A stretch of 14,140 bases of DNA from an uncultured Oscillospiraceae bacterium (lineage in GTDB: Bacteria > Bacillota > Clostridia > Oscillospirales > Ruminococcaceae), in the NCBI GenBank assembly GCA_934456315.1, contig CAKSHG010000031.1, positions 1 to 14,140 on the forward strand. Reading direction: 5' to 3'. A program made the translations under genes and the position numbers. This document shows, piece by piece, positions 1 to 7,068 of this stretch. Position 1 is the stretch's first letter, and the number at the start of each line of letters is the position of its first letter. A model generated the notes under the pieces. The model had not been told where the DNA came from. It saw nothing but the letters and a program-made list of their open reading frames with translations, and searched no databases.

Positions 1-277
1 GGTCCCGCAGCCCGTTCCGACGCCTGCTCCGGCTCCGCAGCCCGTTCCGACGCCTGCTCCGGTCCCACAGCCTGTTCCGACGCCCGCTCCGGTCCCGCAG
101 CCCGTTCCGGCGCCTGCTCCGGTCCCACAGCCTGTTCCGACGCCCGCTCCGGCTCCTGAAGCCTCACCCGAGCCTGTACCCGCGCAGCCAGAATCTGCCG
201 CGTTCTGCACATACTGCGGAAATGCTGTAAAGCCCGGCGCGAAGTTCTGCCCGTTCTGCGGAAAGCATCTCGTATAA
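1..277 (+). CDS. 3' end of proline-rich protein with C-terminal zinc ribbon
   Basis: Partial gene; the start lies outside the window. The visible 91 codons run in frame from base 2 to a TAA at 275-277. The first 50 residues are five near-identical copies of a ten-residue unit, VPQPVPTPAP. A short Pro/Glu/Ala linker follows, then a double-CxxC zinc ribbon (FCTYCG, then nine residues, then FCPFCG) ending in KHLV. In known zinc-ribbon proteins of Firmicutes such ribbons are small structural zinc sites, and a Pro-rich stretch acts as an extended spacer. The function of the missing N-terminal part cannot be told from here. A weak hairpin follows the stop codon. The reading frame is certain; identity beyond 'zinc-ribbon protein' is not. 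Confidence 0.75.
   Translation, partial: VPQPVPTPAPAPQPVPTPAPVPQPVPTPAPVPQPVPAPAPVPQPVPTPAPAPEASPEPVPAQPESAAFCTYCGNAVKPGAKFCPFCGKHLV
2..151 (+). repeat. five 30-bp in-frame tandem repeats
   Basis: Five contiguous 30-bp units begin at 2, 32, 62, 92 and 122. They differ at only a few, mostly third-codon, positions and encode VPQPVPTPAP (one unit APQPVPTPAP, one with T to A). The unit length is a multiple of three, so copy-number change keeps the frame. The array probably continues upstream of the window. Confidence 0.9.
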
Positions 278-284
278 ATTACAT

Positions 285-311
285 ACGGCGGTTCAGACGA
301 GCCGCCGTTTC
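285..311 (+). terminator. possible weak terminator after the zinc-ribbon gene
   Basis: A 7-bp stem, ACGGCGG (285-291) with CCGCCGT (302-308), has a 10-base loop and only a short T run (TTT). It lies 8 bases after the stop codon and before the next promoter. The short T tract makes it a weak candidate. Confidence 0.45.
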
Positions 312-335
312 TGCTGCGTGGTATATACCATAACC

Positions 336-364
336 TTGACAACCCGTGGAGCAGAGGTTATAAT
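336..364 (+). promoter_or_regulatory. sigma-A promoter of the pseudouridine synthase gene
   Basis: A perfect TTGACA at 336-341 and a perfect TATAAT at 359-364 are separated by 17 bases. Transcription would start near 371, about 22 bases before the ATG at 393, leaving a very short leader. Confidence 0.9.
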
Positions 365-392
365 AGTAGCATCACATATTTGAGAGGGAACC

Positions 393-1367
393 ATGACCGA
401 GATAACAGTAACCAGAAACGACGCGGGACAGCGCGCAGACCGATTCCTTACGAAAGCATATCCTAATCTGTCGCTGCCGCTTATCTGCAAGCTCATGCGC
501 AAGAAGCGCATAAAGCTCAACGGCGCAAGGACCGAACCGAACGTAAAGCTCGCCGAGGGCGACGTGTTCAGATTCTACCTTAGCGATGAGCTGCTTGACA
601 CCGGCGGCAGGGAAAAGGCGGCGGATTTCCGGGAGGTCCCAGCGGATATCGACATCATCTACGAGGACGAGAATATCCTGCTGTGCGACAAGCCGGTCGG
701 AATGGTGGTCCACGAGGATAACGACAACACCTCCGACACGCTGATAAACCGTATCAAATGCTACCTGTGGAAACAGGGCGGGTACGACCCGGACAGCGAG
801 CAGAGTTTTGTCCCTGCGCTCTGCAACCGCATCGACCGCAACACCGGCGGGATAGTCATCGCCGCAAAGAATGCGGAGTCGCTGCGGGTGCTCAACCAGA
901 AGATACGCGACAGGGAGCTTGTCAAGCTGTACCTGTGCGTAGTCCAGGGGGAACTGCCGAAACGCGCGGATACGCTCACAGCCTACCTTGAGAAGCTCTC
1001 CGATGAGAACCGCGTGGTCGTTTCCGACCGCAAGACCCCGCAGAATCGCACTATACTGACCAAGTACCGCGTTCTGGAGCAGCGCGGCGGAAACTCCCTG
1101 CTTGAAGTTGATCTGCTTACAGGGCGCACTCACCAGATCCGCGCGCACTTTGCGCATGTCGGGCACCCGCTGCTCGGCGACGGGAAGTACGGCAGCAACA
1201 AGCTGAACAAGTCGCTTGGCTACGACGTGCAGGCTCTGTATTCCTACAGGCTGCGGTTCGAGTTCACCACTCCGGCGGGGTGCCTTGAGTACCTCAACCA
1301 CAGGGAATTTTCCGTTGCGGATATGGATTCGATATGGTTCGTGAAGAAGTTCCGCGGGAATGAATGA
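393..1367 (+). CDS. RluA-family rRNA pseudouridine synthase
   Basis: The 324-residue protein has the RluC/RluD layout. An N-terminal S4-like RNA-binding region (about residues 15-62) includes DRFLTKAYPNLS and LICKLMRKKRIKLNG. The catalytic domain carries CNRIDRNTGG (residues 144-153), in which Asp148 is the expected nucleophile, and GRTHQIRAH (244-252), a hallmark of the family. Such enzymes convert specific uridines of 23S rRNA, or of tRNA in some members, to pseudouridine in the cytoplasm. The exact target cannot be assigned from sequence, so no gene symbol is given. The start is supported by GAGAGGG four bases upstream of the ATG and by the consensus promoter. The gene is monocistronic: the next gene has its own promoter. 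Confidence 0.92.
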   Translation: MTEITVTRNDAGQRADRFLTKAYPNLSLPLICKLMRKKRIKLNGARTEPNVKLAEGDVFRFYLSDELLDTGGREKAADFREVPADIDIIYEDENILLCDKPVGMVVHEDNDNTSDTLINRIKCYLWKQGGYDPDSEQSFVPALCNRIDRNTGGIVIAAKNAESLRVLNQKIRDRELVKLYLCVVQGELPKRADTLTAYLEKLSDENRVVVSDRKTPQNRTILTKYRVLEQRGGNSLLEVDLLTGRTHQIRAHFAHVGHPLLGDGKYGSNKLNKSLGYDVQALYSYRLRFEFTTPAGCLEYLNHREFSVADMDSIWFVKKFRGNE

Positions 1368-1465
1368 ATCTGGTCAGAGGTCAGATGAGCTGTCATTTCG
1401 GCAAAATGCACAAAAGATTATAACATTTTTTTAAGAAAGTCTGCGAATAATTTTCGGCAAACATC

Positions 1466-1494
1466 TTGATAAAATGAGGGATTTTTAGTATAAT
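1466..1494 (+). promoter_or_regulatory. sigma-A promoter of gap
   Basis: TTGATA at 1466-1471, a 17-base spacer, then TATAAT at 1489-1494. The predicted start near 1501 gives a leader of about 74 bases. That leader contains two small hairpins (ACCC-AAT-GGGT at about 1511-1521 and GCTTC-GTCA-GAAGC at about 1531-1544) before an AGGAGG ribosome binding site at 1560-1565. Confidence 0.88.
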
Positions 1495-1574
1495 AAATAT
1501 GTAATGATATACCCAATGGGTGTGTCTGCTGCTTCGTCAGAAGCAAATAATTATTTCTCAGGAGGAATATTCCA

Positions 1575-2615
1575 ATGGCAGATGTTAAAGTTGCAATTAA
1601 CGGCTTTGGCCGTATCGGACGCCTCGCGTTCAGACAGATGTTCGGTGCTAAGGGCTACGATGTAGTAGCTATCAACGACCTGACCAAGCCCTCTATGCTT
1701 GCTCAGCTCCTCAAGTACGATACCGCTCAGGGCGGCTACTGCGGCAAGATCGGTGAGAACCTTCACACCGTTACCGCTGATGATGAGAAGGGTACCATCA
1801 CTGTTGACGGCAAGACCCTGACCATCTACGCTGAGAAGGACGCTAAGGATCTTCCTTGGGGCAAGATCGGCGTTGACGTTGTTCTCGAGTGCACAGGTTT
1901 CTACTGCTCCAAGGACAAGTCCCAGGCTCACATCGACGCTGGCGCTAAGAAGGTTGTTATCTCTGCTCCTGCAGGCAACGACCTCAAGACCATCGTATTC
2001 TCTGTAAACGAGAAGACCCTGTCTGCTGAAGACAAGATCATTTCTGCTGCTTCCTGCACCACCAACTGCCTCGCTCCTATGGCTAAGGCACTCAACGACT
2101 ACGCTCCTATCCAGTCCGGTATCATGAGCACTATCCACGCTTACACCGGCGACCAGATGATCCTCGATGGTCCTCACAGAAAGGGCGACCTCAGAAGAGC
2201 AAGAGCTGGCGCAGCTAACATCGTTCCTAACTCCACCGGCGCTGCTAAGGCAATCGGTCTGGTTATCCCCGAGCTCAACGGCAAGCTCATCGGTTCTGCA
2301 CAGCGTGTTCCTGTTCCCACAGGTTCCACCACTATCCTTACCGCTGTTGTTAAGGGCGCAGACGTTACCAAGGAAGGCATCAACGCTGCAATGAAGGCTG
2401 CTGCTTCCGAGTCCTTCGGCTACAACGAGGATCAGATCGTTTCTTCCGATGTTATCGGCATGAGATTCGGTTCCCTGTTCGATGCTACTCAGACAATGGT
2501 AGCTAAGATCGCTGATGACCTCTATGAGGTACAGGTTGTTTCTTGGTATGACAACGAGAACTCCTACACCTCCCAGATGGTTAGAACCATCAAGTACTTC
2601 GCAGAGCTCAAGTAA
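1575..2615 (+). CDS. gap: glyceraldehyde-3-phosphate dehydrogenase (NAD-type)
   Basis: This is the phosphorylating glycolytic GAPDH, which converts glyceraldehyde 3-phosphate, phosphate and NAD+ to 1,3-bisphosphoglycerate in the cytoplasm. The 346-residue length matches the family. The N-terminal Rossmann motif is INGFGRIGR (8-16), and AINDL (32-36) places an aspartate at the position that usually gives NAD preference. The active-site motif [10 protein letters not shown] (159-168) holds catalytic Cys161, and STIHAYT carries the partner His188. The C-terminal [13 protein letters not shown] is also typical. AGGAGG lies nine bases before the ATG. Codons are strongly biased (GCT, GTT, AAG, CTC), as expected of a very highly expressed gene and unlike neighbouring genes. 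It is followed by a strong terminator and convergent to spo0A. Confidence 0.97.
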   Translation: MADVKVAINGFGRIGRLAFRQMFGAKGYDVVAINDLTKPSMLAQLLKYDTAQGGYCGKIGENLHTVTADDEKGTITVDGKTLTIYAEKDAKDLPWGKIGVDVVLECTGFYCSKDKSQAHIDAGAKKVVISAPAGNDLKTIVFSVNEKTLSAEDKIISAASCTTNCLAPMAKALNDYAPIQSGIMSTIHAYTGDQMILDGPHRKGDLRRARAGAANIVPNSTGAAKAIGLVIPELNGKLIGSAQRVPVPTGSTTILTAVVKGADVTKEGINAAMKAAASESFGYNEDQIVSSDVIGMRFGSLFDATQTMVAKIADDLYEVQVVSWYDNENSYTSQMVRTIKYFAELK

Positions 2616-2640
2616 TTGTAACTCACAAAGTGCATAACAA

Positions 2641-2672
2641 GTTCCCTCCGGGTAACCGGGGGGAGCTTTTTT
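2641..2672 (+). terminator. rho-independent terminator of gap
   Basis: GTTCCCTCCGG pairs with CCGGGGGGAGC across a four-base GTAA loop (with G-T wobbles) and is followed directly by six T residues at 2667-2672. It lies 26 bases after the gap stop codon. Confidence 0.9.
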
Positions 2673-2690
2673 ATCATGGATTTTTGAAAT

Positions 2691-2728
2691 GGAAAACGCT
2701 TCTCCGCAAACGCGGAGGAGCGTTTTCC
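2691..2728. terminator. strong hairpin between convergent gap and spo0A, likely bidirectional terminator
   Basis: A 17-bp stem (2691-2707 with 2712-2728, one G-T pair) has an AAAC loop. Each outer end is GGAAAA/TTTTCC, so a T run closes the stem in both directions. It is 16 bases beyond the spo0A stop and is probably that gene's terminator as well as a backstop for gap. Confidence 0.75.
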
Positions 2729-2743
2729 GTTCAGGAGTGTGGG

Positions 2744-3529
2744 TCAGTGCTGTGAGTATACCGGAACTGCGCCTTTCTGCTTGAACTTCAGGCGGAGGTG
2801 GTCAGCGATGAGCGCTATGAACTCTGAATTTGTGGGTTTTCCCTTGGTAGTATGTACCGTGTAGGAGAATATCCGGTTGAGCACGTCGATGTCACCGCGG
2901 TCCCAGGCGATTTCGATTGCGTGGCGGATAGCACGCTCGACCCGGGAGCTGGTCGTCTGATAGCGCTTCGCGACTGTAGGGTAGAGGAGCTTTGTTATGC
3001 AGTTTATCATCTCGTCGTTGTTGACAGACAGCATTATCGCCGTGCGGAGGTAGTGGTAGCCCTTGATATGCGCCGGGATCCCTACCTGGTGGATTATCTC
3101 GGTGACTGCGCATTCAAGGTCGGTTTCGTCGGGAACCGCCTCGGGTTCGTCGCCGCAGGGCGTGCACAGCCTTTCCACGCGGCTGACAAGGTACTGCGGG
3201 TCGATGGGCTTGACCATGACTCCTGCTGCGCCCGCGTTTATCGCGTCGCGCTCAAGGCGTGGATCCTCGCTGCCGGATACGATGAGCACATTCGGACAGT
3301 ATTTCTTCTCCATCTTCAGGCGGCGTATTACCTCCACTGCGTCGCAGAACGGCATTTTCGCTTCCAGAACCGCCACGTCCGGCGCCTCGGATTTGATGGA
3401 GCTAAGCACTGCGTTCCCGTCGCAGCGGCGGGTTATCGCGTACATGCCTGCGCCTTTCAGTGCGCCTGCCCATGCCATTCCGCAGTCTGCGGTGTCGCTG
3501 CCGATGAGTACCTTGATCTTGCTGTTCAT
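2744..3529 (-). CDS. spo0A: Spo0A homologue with degenerate receiver domain
   Basis: The C-terminal half matches the Spo0A DNA-binding domain (Spo0A_C), from VTEIIHQVGIPAHIKGYHYL through SSRVERAIRHAIEIAWDRG to YTVHTTKGKPTNSEFIALIA. Spo0A is the master regulator of entry into sporulation. The N-terminal receiver (about residues 4-122) is atypical. The phosphoacceptor region reads DVAVLEAKMP, with Glu56 (codon GAA, 3362-3364) where Spo0A normally has Asp56. The paired acidic residues near the N-terminus read GSD rather than DD. Lys107 (VKPID) is kept. I chose the internal ATG at 3529 (261 aa) because AGGAGG lies seven bases upstream; an ATG at 3568 would add 13 residues without such a site. The gene has its own promoter and a candidate 0A box upstream. 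Identity is secure; loss of normal phosphorylation is an inference. Confidence 0.93.
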   Translation of the reverse strand: MNSKIKVLIGSDTADCGMAWAGALKGAGMYAITRRCDGNAVLSSIKSEAPDVAVLEAKMPFCDAVEVIRRLKMEKKYCPNVLIVSGSEDPRLERDAINAGAAGVMVKPIDPQYLVSRVERLCTPCGDEPEAVPDETDLECAVTEIIHQVGIPAHIKGYHYLRTAIMLSVNNDEMINCITKLLYPTVAKRYQTTSSRVERAIRHAIEIAWDRGDIDVLNRIFSYTVHTTKGKPTNSEFIALIADHLRLKFKQKGAVPVYSQH

Positions 3530-3701
3530 GATTTTTCCTCCTGTATTCTGTCTGTTATTCCCCGTCATGCTGCCAATTCGCCAATTCGTCCATGCGCCGA
3601 TATGTCGCTATATGCCGCCCAACCGATTTTACGGCATTCTGTGAACTTCTGTTCCTATTATCTGGCTGTTTCGGGATTACCTGGTGTTTTTCGGTAACTT
3701 A

Positions 3702-3730
3702 ATAATACCATAAAATGGATTTTATTGCAA
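3702..3730 (-). promoter_or_regulatory. promoter of spo0A
   Basis: Read on the minus strand: TTGCAA (3730-3725), a 17-base spacer, then TATTAT (3707-3702). The predicted transcript starts near 3695, which leaves a leader of about 165 bases before the ATG at 3529. In that leader I see only a short direct repeat of CCAATTCG (about 3573-3588) and no open gene. Confidence 0.72.
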
Positions 3731-3759
3731 GAGGTTTTTGGAAATTTCTTGAAATGATT

Positions 3760-3767
3760 TTCGACAA
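3760..3767 (-). promoter_or_regulatory. candidate 0A box upstream of spo0A
   Basis: The minus strand reads TTGTCGAA, containing TGTCGAA, the core Spo0A-binding heptamer known from Bacillus and Clostridium. It lies 29 bases upstream of the -35 element of the spo0A promoter. A heptamer occurs by chance about once or twice in a window of this size, so position is the main argument. Confidence 0.45.
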
Positions 3768-3907
3768 CAAAAAATCCGGCGTGATTCCCGCAAATGCGAT
3801 AACAACGCCGCTTGGAGGCGATATAAGGTCATAATGTACGAGTATCCGCAAATTATGCTTAACGGATTCTTAACACGCAGTGAGGTATAAAATCACAGAT
3901 AATACCA

Positions 3908-3936
3908 TTCACCACTGTCACTGTGACGCATATAAT
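3908..3936 (+). promoter_or_regulatory. candidate promoter of the Amidase_6 gene
   Basis: TTCACC (3908-3913), a 17-base spacer, then TATAAT (3931-3936), within GCATATAATG. The -35 is only 4/6 to the vegetative consensus, while CATATAAT also resembles -10 elements of mother-cell sporulation sigma factors. I cannot decide between them. The rest of 3731-3907 shows no gene. Confidence 0.55.
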
Positions 3937-3960
3937 GCATTGAAAGAGCAGGTGATATAG

Positions 3961-4464
3961 ATGCTTATACCGATAGGCTACGACCGAAGACGGGCGGTGG
4001 GATACGCGCTGCGATGGGCGCTTTCGCGGAATCCGAGGTTCTATGATTTCGAGGATATAGGCGGCGACTGCACTAATTTCGTATCGCAGTGTATTTACGC
4101 GGGCTGTGGAGTGATGAACTACTCCCGGGAGGACGGCTGGTATTACATAAGCTCCGACGACCGCGCCCCGGCATGGACCAGCGTGGAGCTGCTGCGGCAA
4201 TTCCTGCTGTCGAACGAAGGCGCGGGTCCCTACGGCGTGAGCGCGGAGCTGTCGGAGCTGCGCCCGGGGGACGTGATACAGCTCCGGAACGGCGCAGGGC
4301 GGCTGTATCATTCGCTGTTTGTGTCCTTCATATTTGATCCTCCAGTGCCGGAGAACATATTTATATGCTCGCATAGCTATGATTCGCTCAACCGGCGGCT
4401 TTCCACCTACGATTACGCTGCGGCGGAGGGGATACACATTGTCGGTGCGCGGCGGTATATCTAA
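3961..4464 (+). CDS. Amidase_6-type cell-wall amidase domain protein
   Basis: The 167-residue protein matches the 'putative amidase domain' (Amidase_6) found in Firmicute wall-associated proteins. It opens with YDRRRAVGYALRWALSRNP and has the signature GGDCTNFVSQCIYAG (residues 34-48), where Cys37 is the expected nucleophile. LYHSLFV offers His117 as its likely partner, and CSHSYDS (136-142) adds another conserved His. The whole protein is the domain alone: no signal peptide, membrane segment or wall-binding repeat is seen. This is compatible with action inside a developing spore or with non-classical export. The start has AGGTGA about five bases upstream. It is followed on the same strand by another wall hydrolase gene, which suggests a shared role in wall or cortex remodelling. 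The substrate is not known for this domain in general. Confidence 0.85.
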   Translation: MLIPIGYDRRRAVGYALRWALSRNPRFYDFEDIGGDCTNFVSQCIYAGCGVMNYSREDGWYYISSDDRAPAWTSVELLRQFLLSNEGAGPYGVSAELSELRPGDVIQLRNGAGRLYHSLFVSFIFDPPVPENIFICSHSYDSLNRRLSTYDYAAAEGIHIVGARRYI

Positions 4465-4556
4465 GGGACACGCTGAATAAAACAAATTCGACGCGCTCTA
4501 ACGAGAATACTCGCGCGTCTGATTTTGTTACGCTGCGCTTTATTCAGCGTGTCCCT
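4464..4556. repeat. 93-bp palindromic element, possible MITE or large hairpin
   Basis: Perfect 18-bp inverted termini, 4464-4481 (AGGGACACGCTGAATAAA) and 4539-4556, enclose a second imperfect stem (4483-4496 with 4513-4527, including GACGCGC/GCGCGTC). The left end starts on the last base of the amidase stop codon. No T tract follows, so it is not a standard terminator. No convincing target duplication is seen: the flanks are CTA and AAT. It may be a miniature inverted-repeat element that lodged between two wall-hydrolase genes, or an RNA processing hairpin. Confidence 0.7.
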
Positions 4557-4577
4557 AATGACCTGAAAGGAGCCAAA

Positions 4578-5435
4578 ATGCTTATCTACACAGTAAAACC
4601 GGGGGACACCCTTGCGGCGGTATCCCGGCGGTACGGACTATCCCCGATACGGATAGCGGCTGACAATGGGCTAAGTGACATGTCGCGGCTGGTGCCGGGG
4701 CAGAATCTGCTGATAAACGTAGATTCAGTGAGGTACATTCTGGAAGAAGGTCAGACGCTGTTTTCGCTCTCGCAGGAGTACGGCGTTCCGCTTGAGGAGC
4801 TGATCGAAGCGAATCAGGAACTGAATCCGCTCGACCTGCGCCCGGGAGAAACGGTGATGATCCCGGTTGCAAGGCGTGAACAGCGGCGTCCGATACTCGT
4901 CAACGGCTATGCGTACACGAGCATAAATACGAACTCGCTGAACTGCGTGCTGCCATTTCTGACGTTCATCAGCCCGTTCAGCTACAAGCTGACACCTACG
5001 GCGGAGCTTGTTTCTCCGGACGACAGTGATCTGATATTCCGTGCGCAGCGCTCGGCGGTCATGCCGATAATGGTGGTGACGAACATATTCGACAAGGGAT
5101 TCAGCACGGAAACTCTGTCCGGGATACTTTCCTCGCCGGAATTGCAGGACCGCCTTATCGGGAATATTCTGGCGGAGCTTACCGGTAAGAACTACTACGG
5201 CGTGAACATGGATATAGAGTACATCGCACCGGAGGACCGCGAACGCTACAACGCGTTCCTGGAAAGGCTGACGGAGCGGCTCCACAATGAGGGCTTCATC
5301 GTGATGACGGCGCTCGCACCGAAGATCTCCGCCGACCAGCCCGGACTGCTGTACGAGGCGCACGATTACGCCGCGCAGGGCAGGATAGTAGACTACATTA
5401 TTCTGATGACATACGAGTGTGACCCGAAAGGATAA
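4578..5435 (+). CDS. LysM-LysM-GH18 spore-type hydrolase, truncated by the inserted element
   Basis: Two LysM peptidoglycan-binding repeats (about residues 2-47 and 51-96) precede a glycoside hydrolase family 18 domain of the YaaH/YdhD type, from RPILVNGYAYTSIN onward. The catalytic segment is YYGVNMDIEYI (206-216), with Glu214 as the expected proton donor. Relatives are spore-associated N-acetylglucosaminidases of about 430 residues that act on cortex peptidoglycan. Here the frame reaches IILMTYE (residue 280) and then reads CDPKG and stops, where the family continues with WGY and a further 140 or so residues. The barrel is therefore incomplete and probably inactive unless the gene is rejoined. 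AAAGGAG stands eight bases before the ATG. It likely follows the amidase gene in one transcript, with the palindrome between them. Confidence 0.9.
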   Translation: MLIYTVKPGDTLAAVSRRYGLSPIRIAADNGLSDMSRLVPGQNLLINVDSVRYILEEGQTLFSLSQEYGVPLEELIEANQELNPLDLRPGETVMIPVARREQRRPILVNGYAYTSINTNSLNCVLPFLTFISPFSYKLTPTAELVSPDDSDLIFRAQRSAVMPIMVVTNIFDKGFSTETLSGILSSPELQDRLIGNILAELTGKNYYGVNMDIEYIAPEDRERYNAFLERLTERLHNEGFIVMTALAPKISADQPGLLYEAHDYAAQGRIVDYIILMTYECDPKG

Positions 5436-5452
5436 CACACATGGGTATAAAA
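5411..5452. other. attL-like junction of the integrated element
   Basis: Homology to the GH18 gene ends at the codons for MTYE (GAG at 5415-5417) plus the shared TG. The serine recombinase stop codon is at 5453-5455. The element boundary must therefore lie in these few dozen bases. GTGTG (5417-5421) and CACAC (5436-5440) form a short dyad around the new stop codon. Large serine recombinases usually cross over at a two-base core inside such a site. The core cannot be set without the other end. Confidence 0.75.
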
Positions 5453-7042
5453 TTAACTGCCTTTCTTAGGCAAGCGCGGTAATATGCCAAGCGTGAAGTC
5501 TCCGGGGTCTACGTTGCGGTATTTTCCGTCGGCGTTTTTTTCGTATACCATACGGTCGATTATCTGCTTGAGCCACTTGTTCTTTTCGACAGGTTCAAGA
5601 GTATCATAGATTTCAAGCAGGTGTTTTATTGATGGCACGAACTCCGCTTGAACGTTCTGACGTTCAAGCACCTGCTGGTGTTCAGCCTTTAAGCGGTCGA
5701 TTTTCTCGCCGATGTCCGTAATTTGCTGCTCGATTGCCGAGGAGCGCTGTTTGAATATCTTCTCGGTGTATGTGCCACGCTCGAAAAAGCTGTACACATT
5801 GTCGAGCTGGCCTTGCAGGTTTTCGATTTCCTTTTCAGCAAGACTGATAGCGTTCGACAGTTCGGCGTTTAGGTCGGCTTCATGCTTGATTTGTGCCTTG
5901 TCAACGCTGTAGTCCTTTACCCAGCTATTGAGGATGCTCAATACTCGCTGTTCAATAAGCTCAAACGGAGCTGCTTTATTATCACAACCCGCTATATTAC
6001 AGCCTAGGTATCCAGGATGTCGGCCATAGCCTTTGCGATAGCTTAAACAGTGTCCGCATTTTGCACAGAAAATCAGACCGGCGAACGGATTGACGTTGTT
6101 ATTACGATACTTAATAGGTGTAGGCGGGTTAGCAGCTATAAGGTCCTGCACCTTGTAAAACAACTCCTCGGAAAGTATCGGCTCATGAAGTCCATCGACA
6201 ACAATGTAGTCGCCGTCCTGTGCAAACTCCCTTGATTTCTTCTTCATGCCTTCCGGGGTGACAGTCTTCTTGACTTTGCGGTATCCCCACCGTATTTTTC
6301 CGATGTACACAGGATTAATAAGCATGTGCTGCACGCCGTAAATCGTCCAGTAGTCCTTTCCGGCAACCGATTTAATGCCCAGCTCGTTTAGGCGTACTGC
6401 AATGGTGTACGGTCCGATTCGTTTCTTTTGCCCGTTGACCTCTGCGCCTTCGGCATACCACTCGAAGATCATGCGGACAACCTTTGCCTGTTCCTCTATG
6501 ATCTCCAGGGTAAATCCCTTGTCGTTCGGGATCTTGACTTTGCGGTACCCGTAAGGTGGAACGCTGCCGACATACTTGCCCTCTTTCGCTGATGCTTCTC
6601 TGCCTCGGACAAGCCGGCGGTTGGTAGTGGTAAATTCGCGCCGCGCCATGAAGAGTCCGAACTCGAAGTATTCCTCGTCGAACTCGTTCTGAGGATCGAA
6701 CGTCTTGAGCGGCGTGATGATCTTCGTGCCGCTGTACTTGAACGTCTGGGCAACAAGCCCCTGATCCATGGTATCACCACGGGCAAGACGCTCAATCTCC
6801 ATGACGAGCACGCCGTCCCACTCACCGGCTCCGACTTCCGAAAGGAGCCGCTGCATCTGAGGACGAGCGGCTATCGTTTCACCAGATACTATTTCTTCGT
6901 ATGTGGCGCTTATAGTGATTCCCATACGCCGGGCGAGCTCCAGCAGGGCAGTTTTGTGCCGGGAAAGGGTTTCGCCCTCGCCGTGCGCCTCGGCTTCGAG
7001 GTCGGCGCGGGATTTTCGTAGGTAGATACAATATCTGCTCAT
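5453..7042 (-). CDS. large serine recombinase (integrase/excisionase)
   Basis: This 529-residue site-specific recombinase integrates and excises DNA through a serine-linked intermediate. The resolvase domain opens with CIYLRKSRAD, where Ser11 is the nucleophile of the YxRxS motif. It also has IERLARGD with the conserved arginines. The 'recombinase' domain follows (about 155-290, with VPPYGYR and LINPVYIG), then a zinc ribbon (Cys326, Cys329, Cys348, Cys353; CAKCGHC ... CNIAGC). A long coiled coil of about 100 residues, as in phage-type integrases and SpoIVCA-like enzymes, precedes the C-terminus. I start at ATG 7042 because AAGGAG lies nine bases upstream; the TTG at 7051 abuts the ribosome site. 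It is the last gene of a leftward operon and ends 18 bp from the broken GH18 frame, so it is almost certainly the enzyme that made this junction. Confidence 0.95.
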   Translation of the reverse strand: MSRYCIYLRKSRADLEAEAHGEGETLSRHKTALLELARRMGITISATYEEIVSGETIAARPQMQRLLSEVGAGEWDGVLVMEIERLARGDTMDQGLVAQTFKYSGTKIITPLKTFDPQNEFDEEYFEFGLFMARREFTTTNRRLVRGREASAKEGKYVGSVPPYGYRKVKIPNDKGFTLEIIEEQAKVVRMIFEWYAEGAEVNGQKKRIGPYTIAVRLNELGIKSVAGKDYWTIYGVQHMLINPVYIGKIRWGYRKVKKTVTPEGMKKKSREFAQDGDYIVVDGLHEPILSEELFYKVQDLIAANPPTPIKYRNNNVNPFAGLIFCAKCGHCLSYRKGYGRHPGYLGCNIAGCDNKAAPFELIEQRVLSILNSWVKDYSVDKAQIKHEADLNAELSNAISLAEKEIENLQGQLDNVYSFFERGTYTEKIFKQRSSAIEQQITDIGEKIDRLKAEHQQVLERQNVQAEFVPSIKHLLEIYDTLEPVEKNKWLKQIIDRMVYEKNADGKYRNVDPGDFTLGILPRLPKKGS

Positions 7043-7068
7043 ATCAAACAACTCCTTTGCTTTTGGGA

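Noticed and set aside
2..151. CRISPR array
   Set aside because: The 30-bp units are contiguous with no spacers and are in frame with a Pro-rich protein.
372..1301. Long minus-strand open frame (309 codons) opposite the pseudouridine synthase
   Set aside because: It mirrors a clearly recognised gene; open antisense frames are common at this G+C and codon bias, and it shows no domain or ribosome site.
2852..3697. Long plus-strand open frame (281 codons) opposite spo0A
   Set aside because: The opposite strand encodes Spo0A with conserved motifs, while this frame is rich in His/Cys/Arg without a recognisable pattern.
4464..4556. Ordinary rho-independent terminator for the amidase gene
   Set aside because: No T tract follows the stem on either strand, and the perfect 18-bp outer arms with a complex interior are longer than usual.
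5088..5094. TTCGACA (0A-box-like heptamer) inside the GH18 gene
   Set aside because: Lies in coding sequence away from a promoter; the frequency of such heptamers in 14 kb explains it by chance.
4725..5438. Minus-strand open frame opposite the GH18 gene
   Set aside because: A shadow of the LysM-GH18 coding sequence; no start signal or motif.
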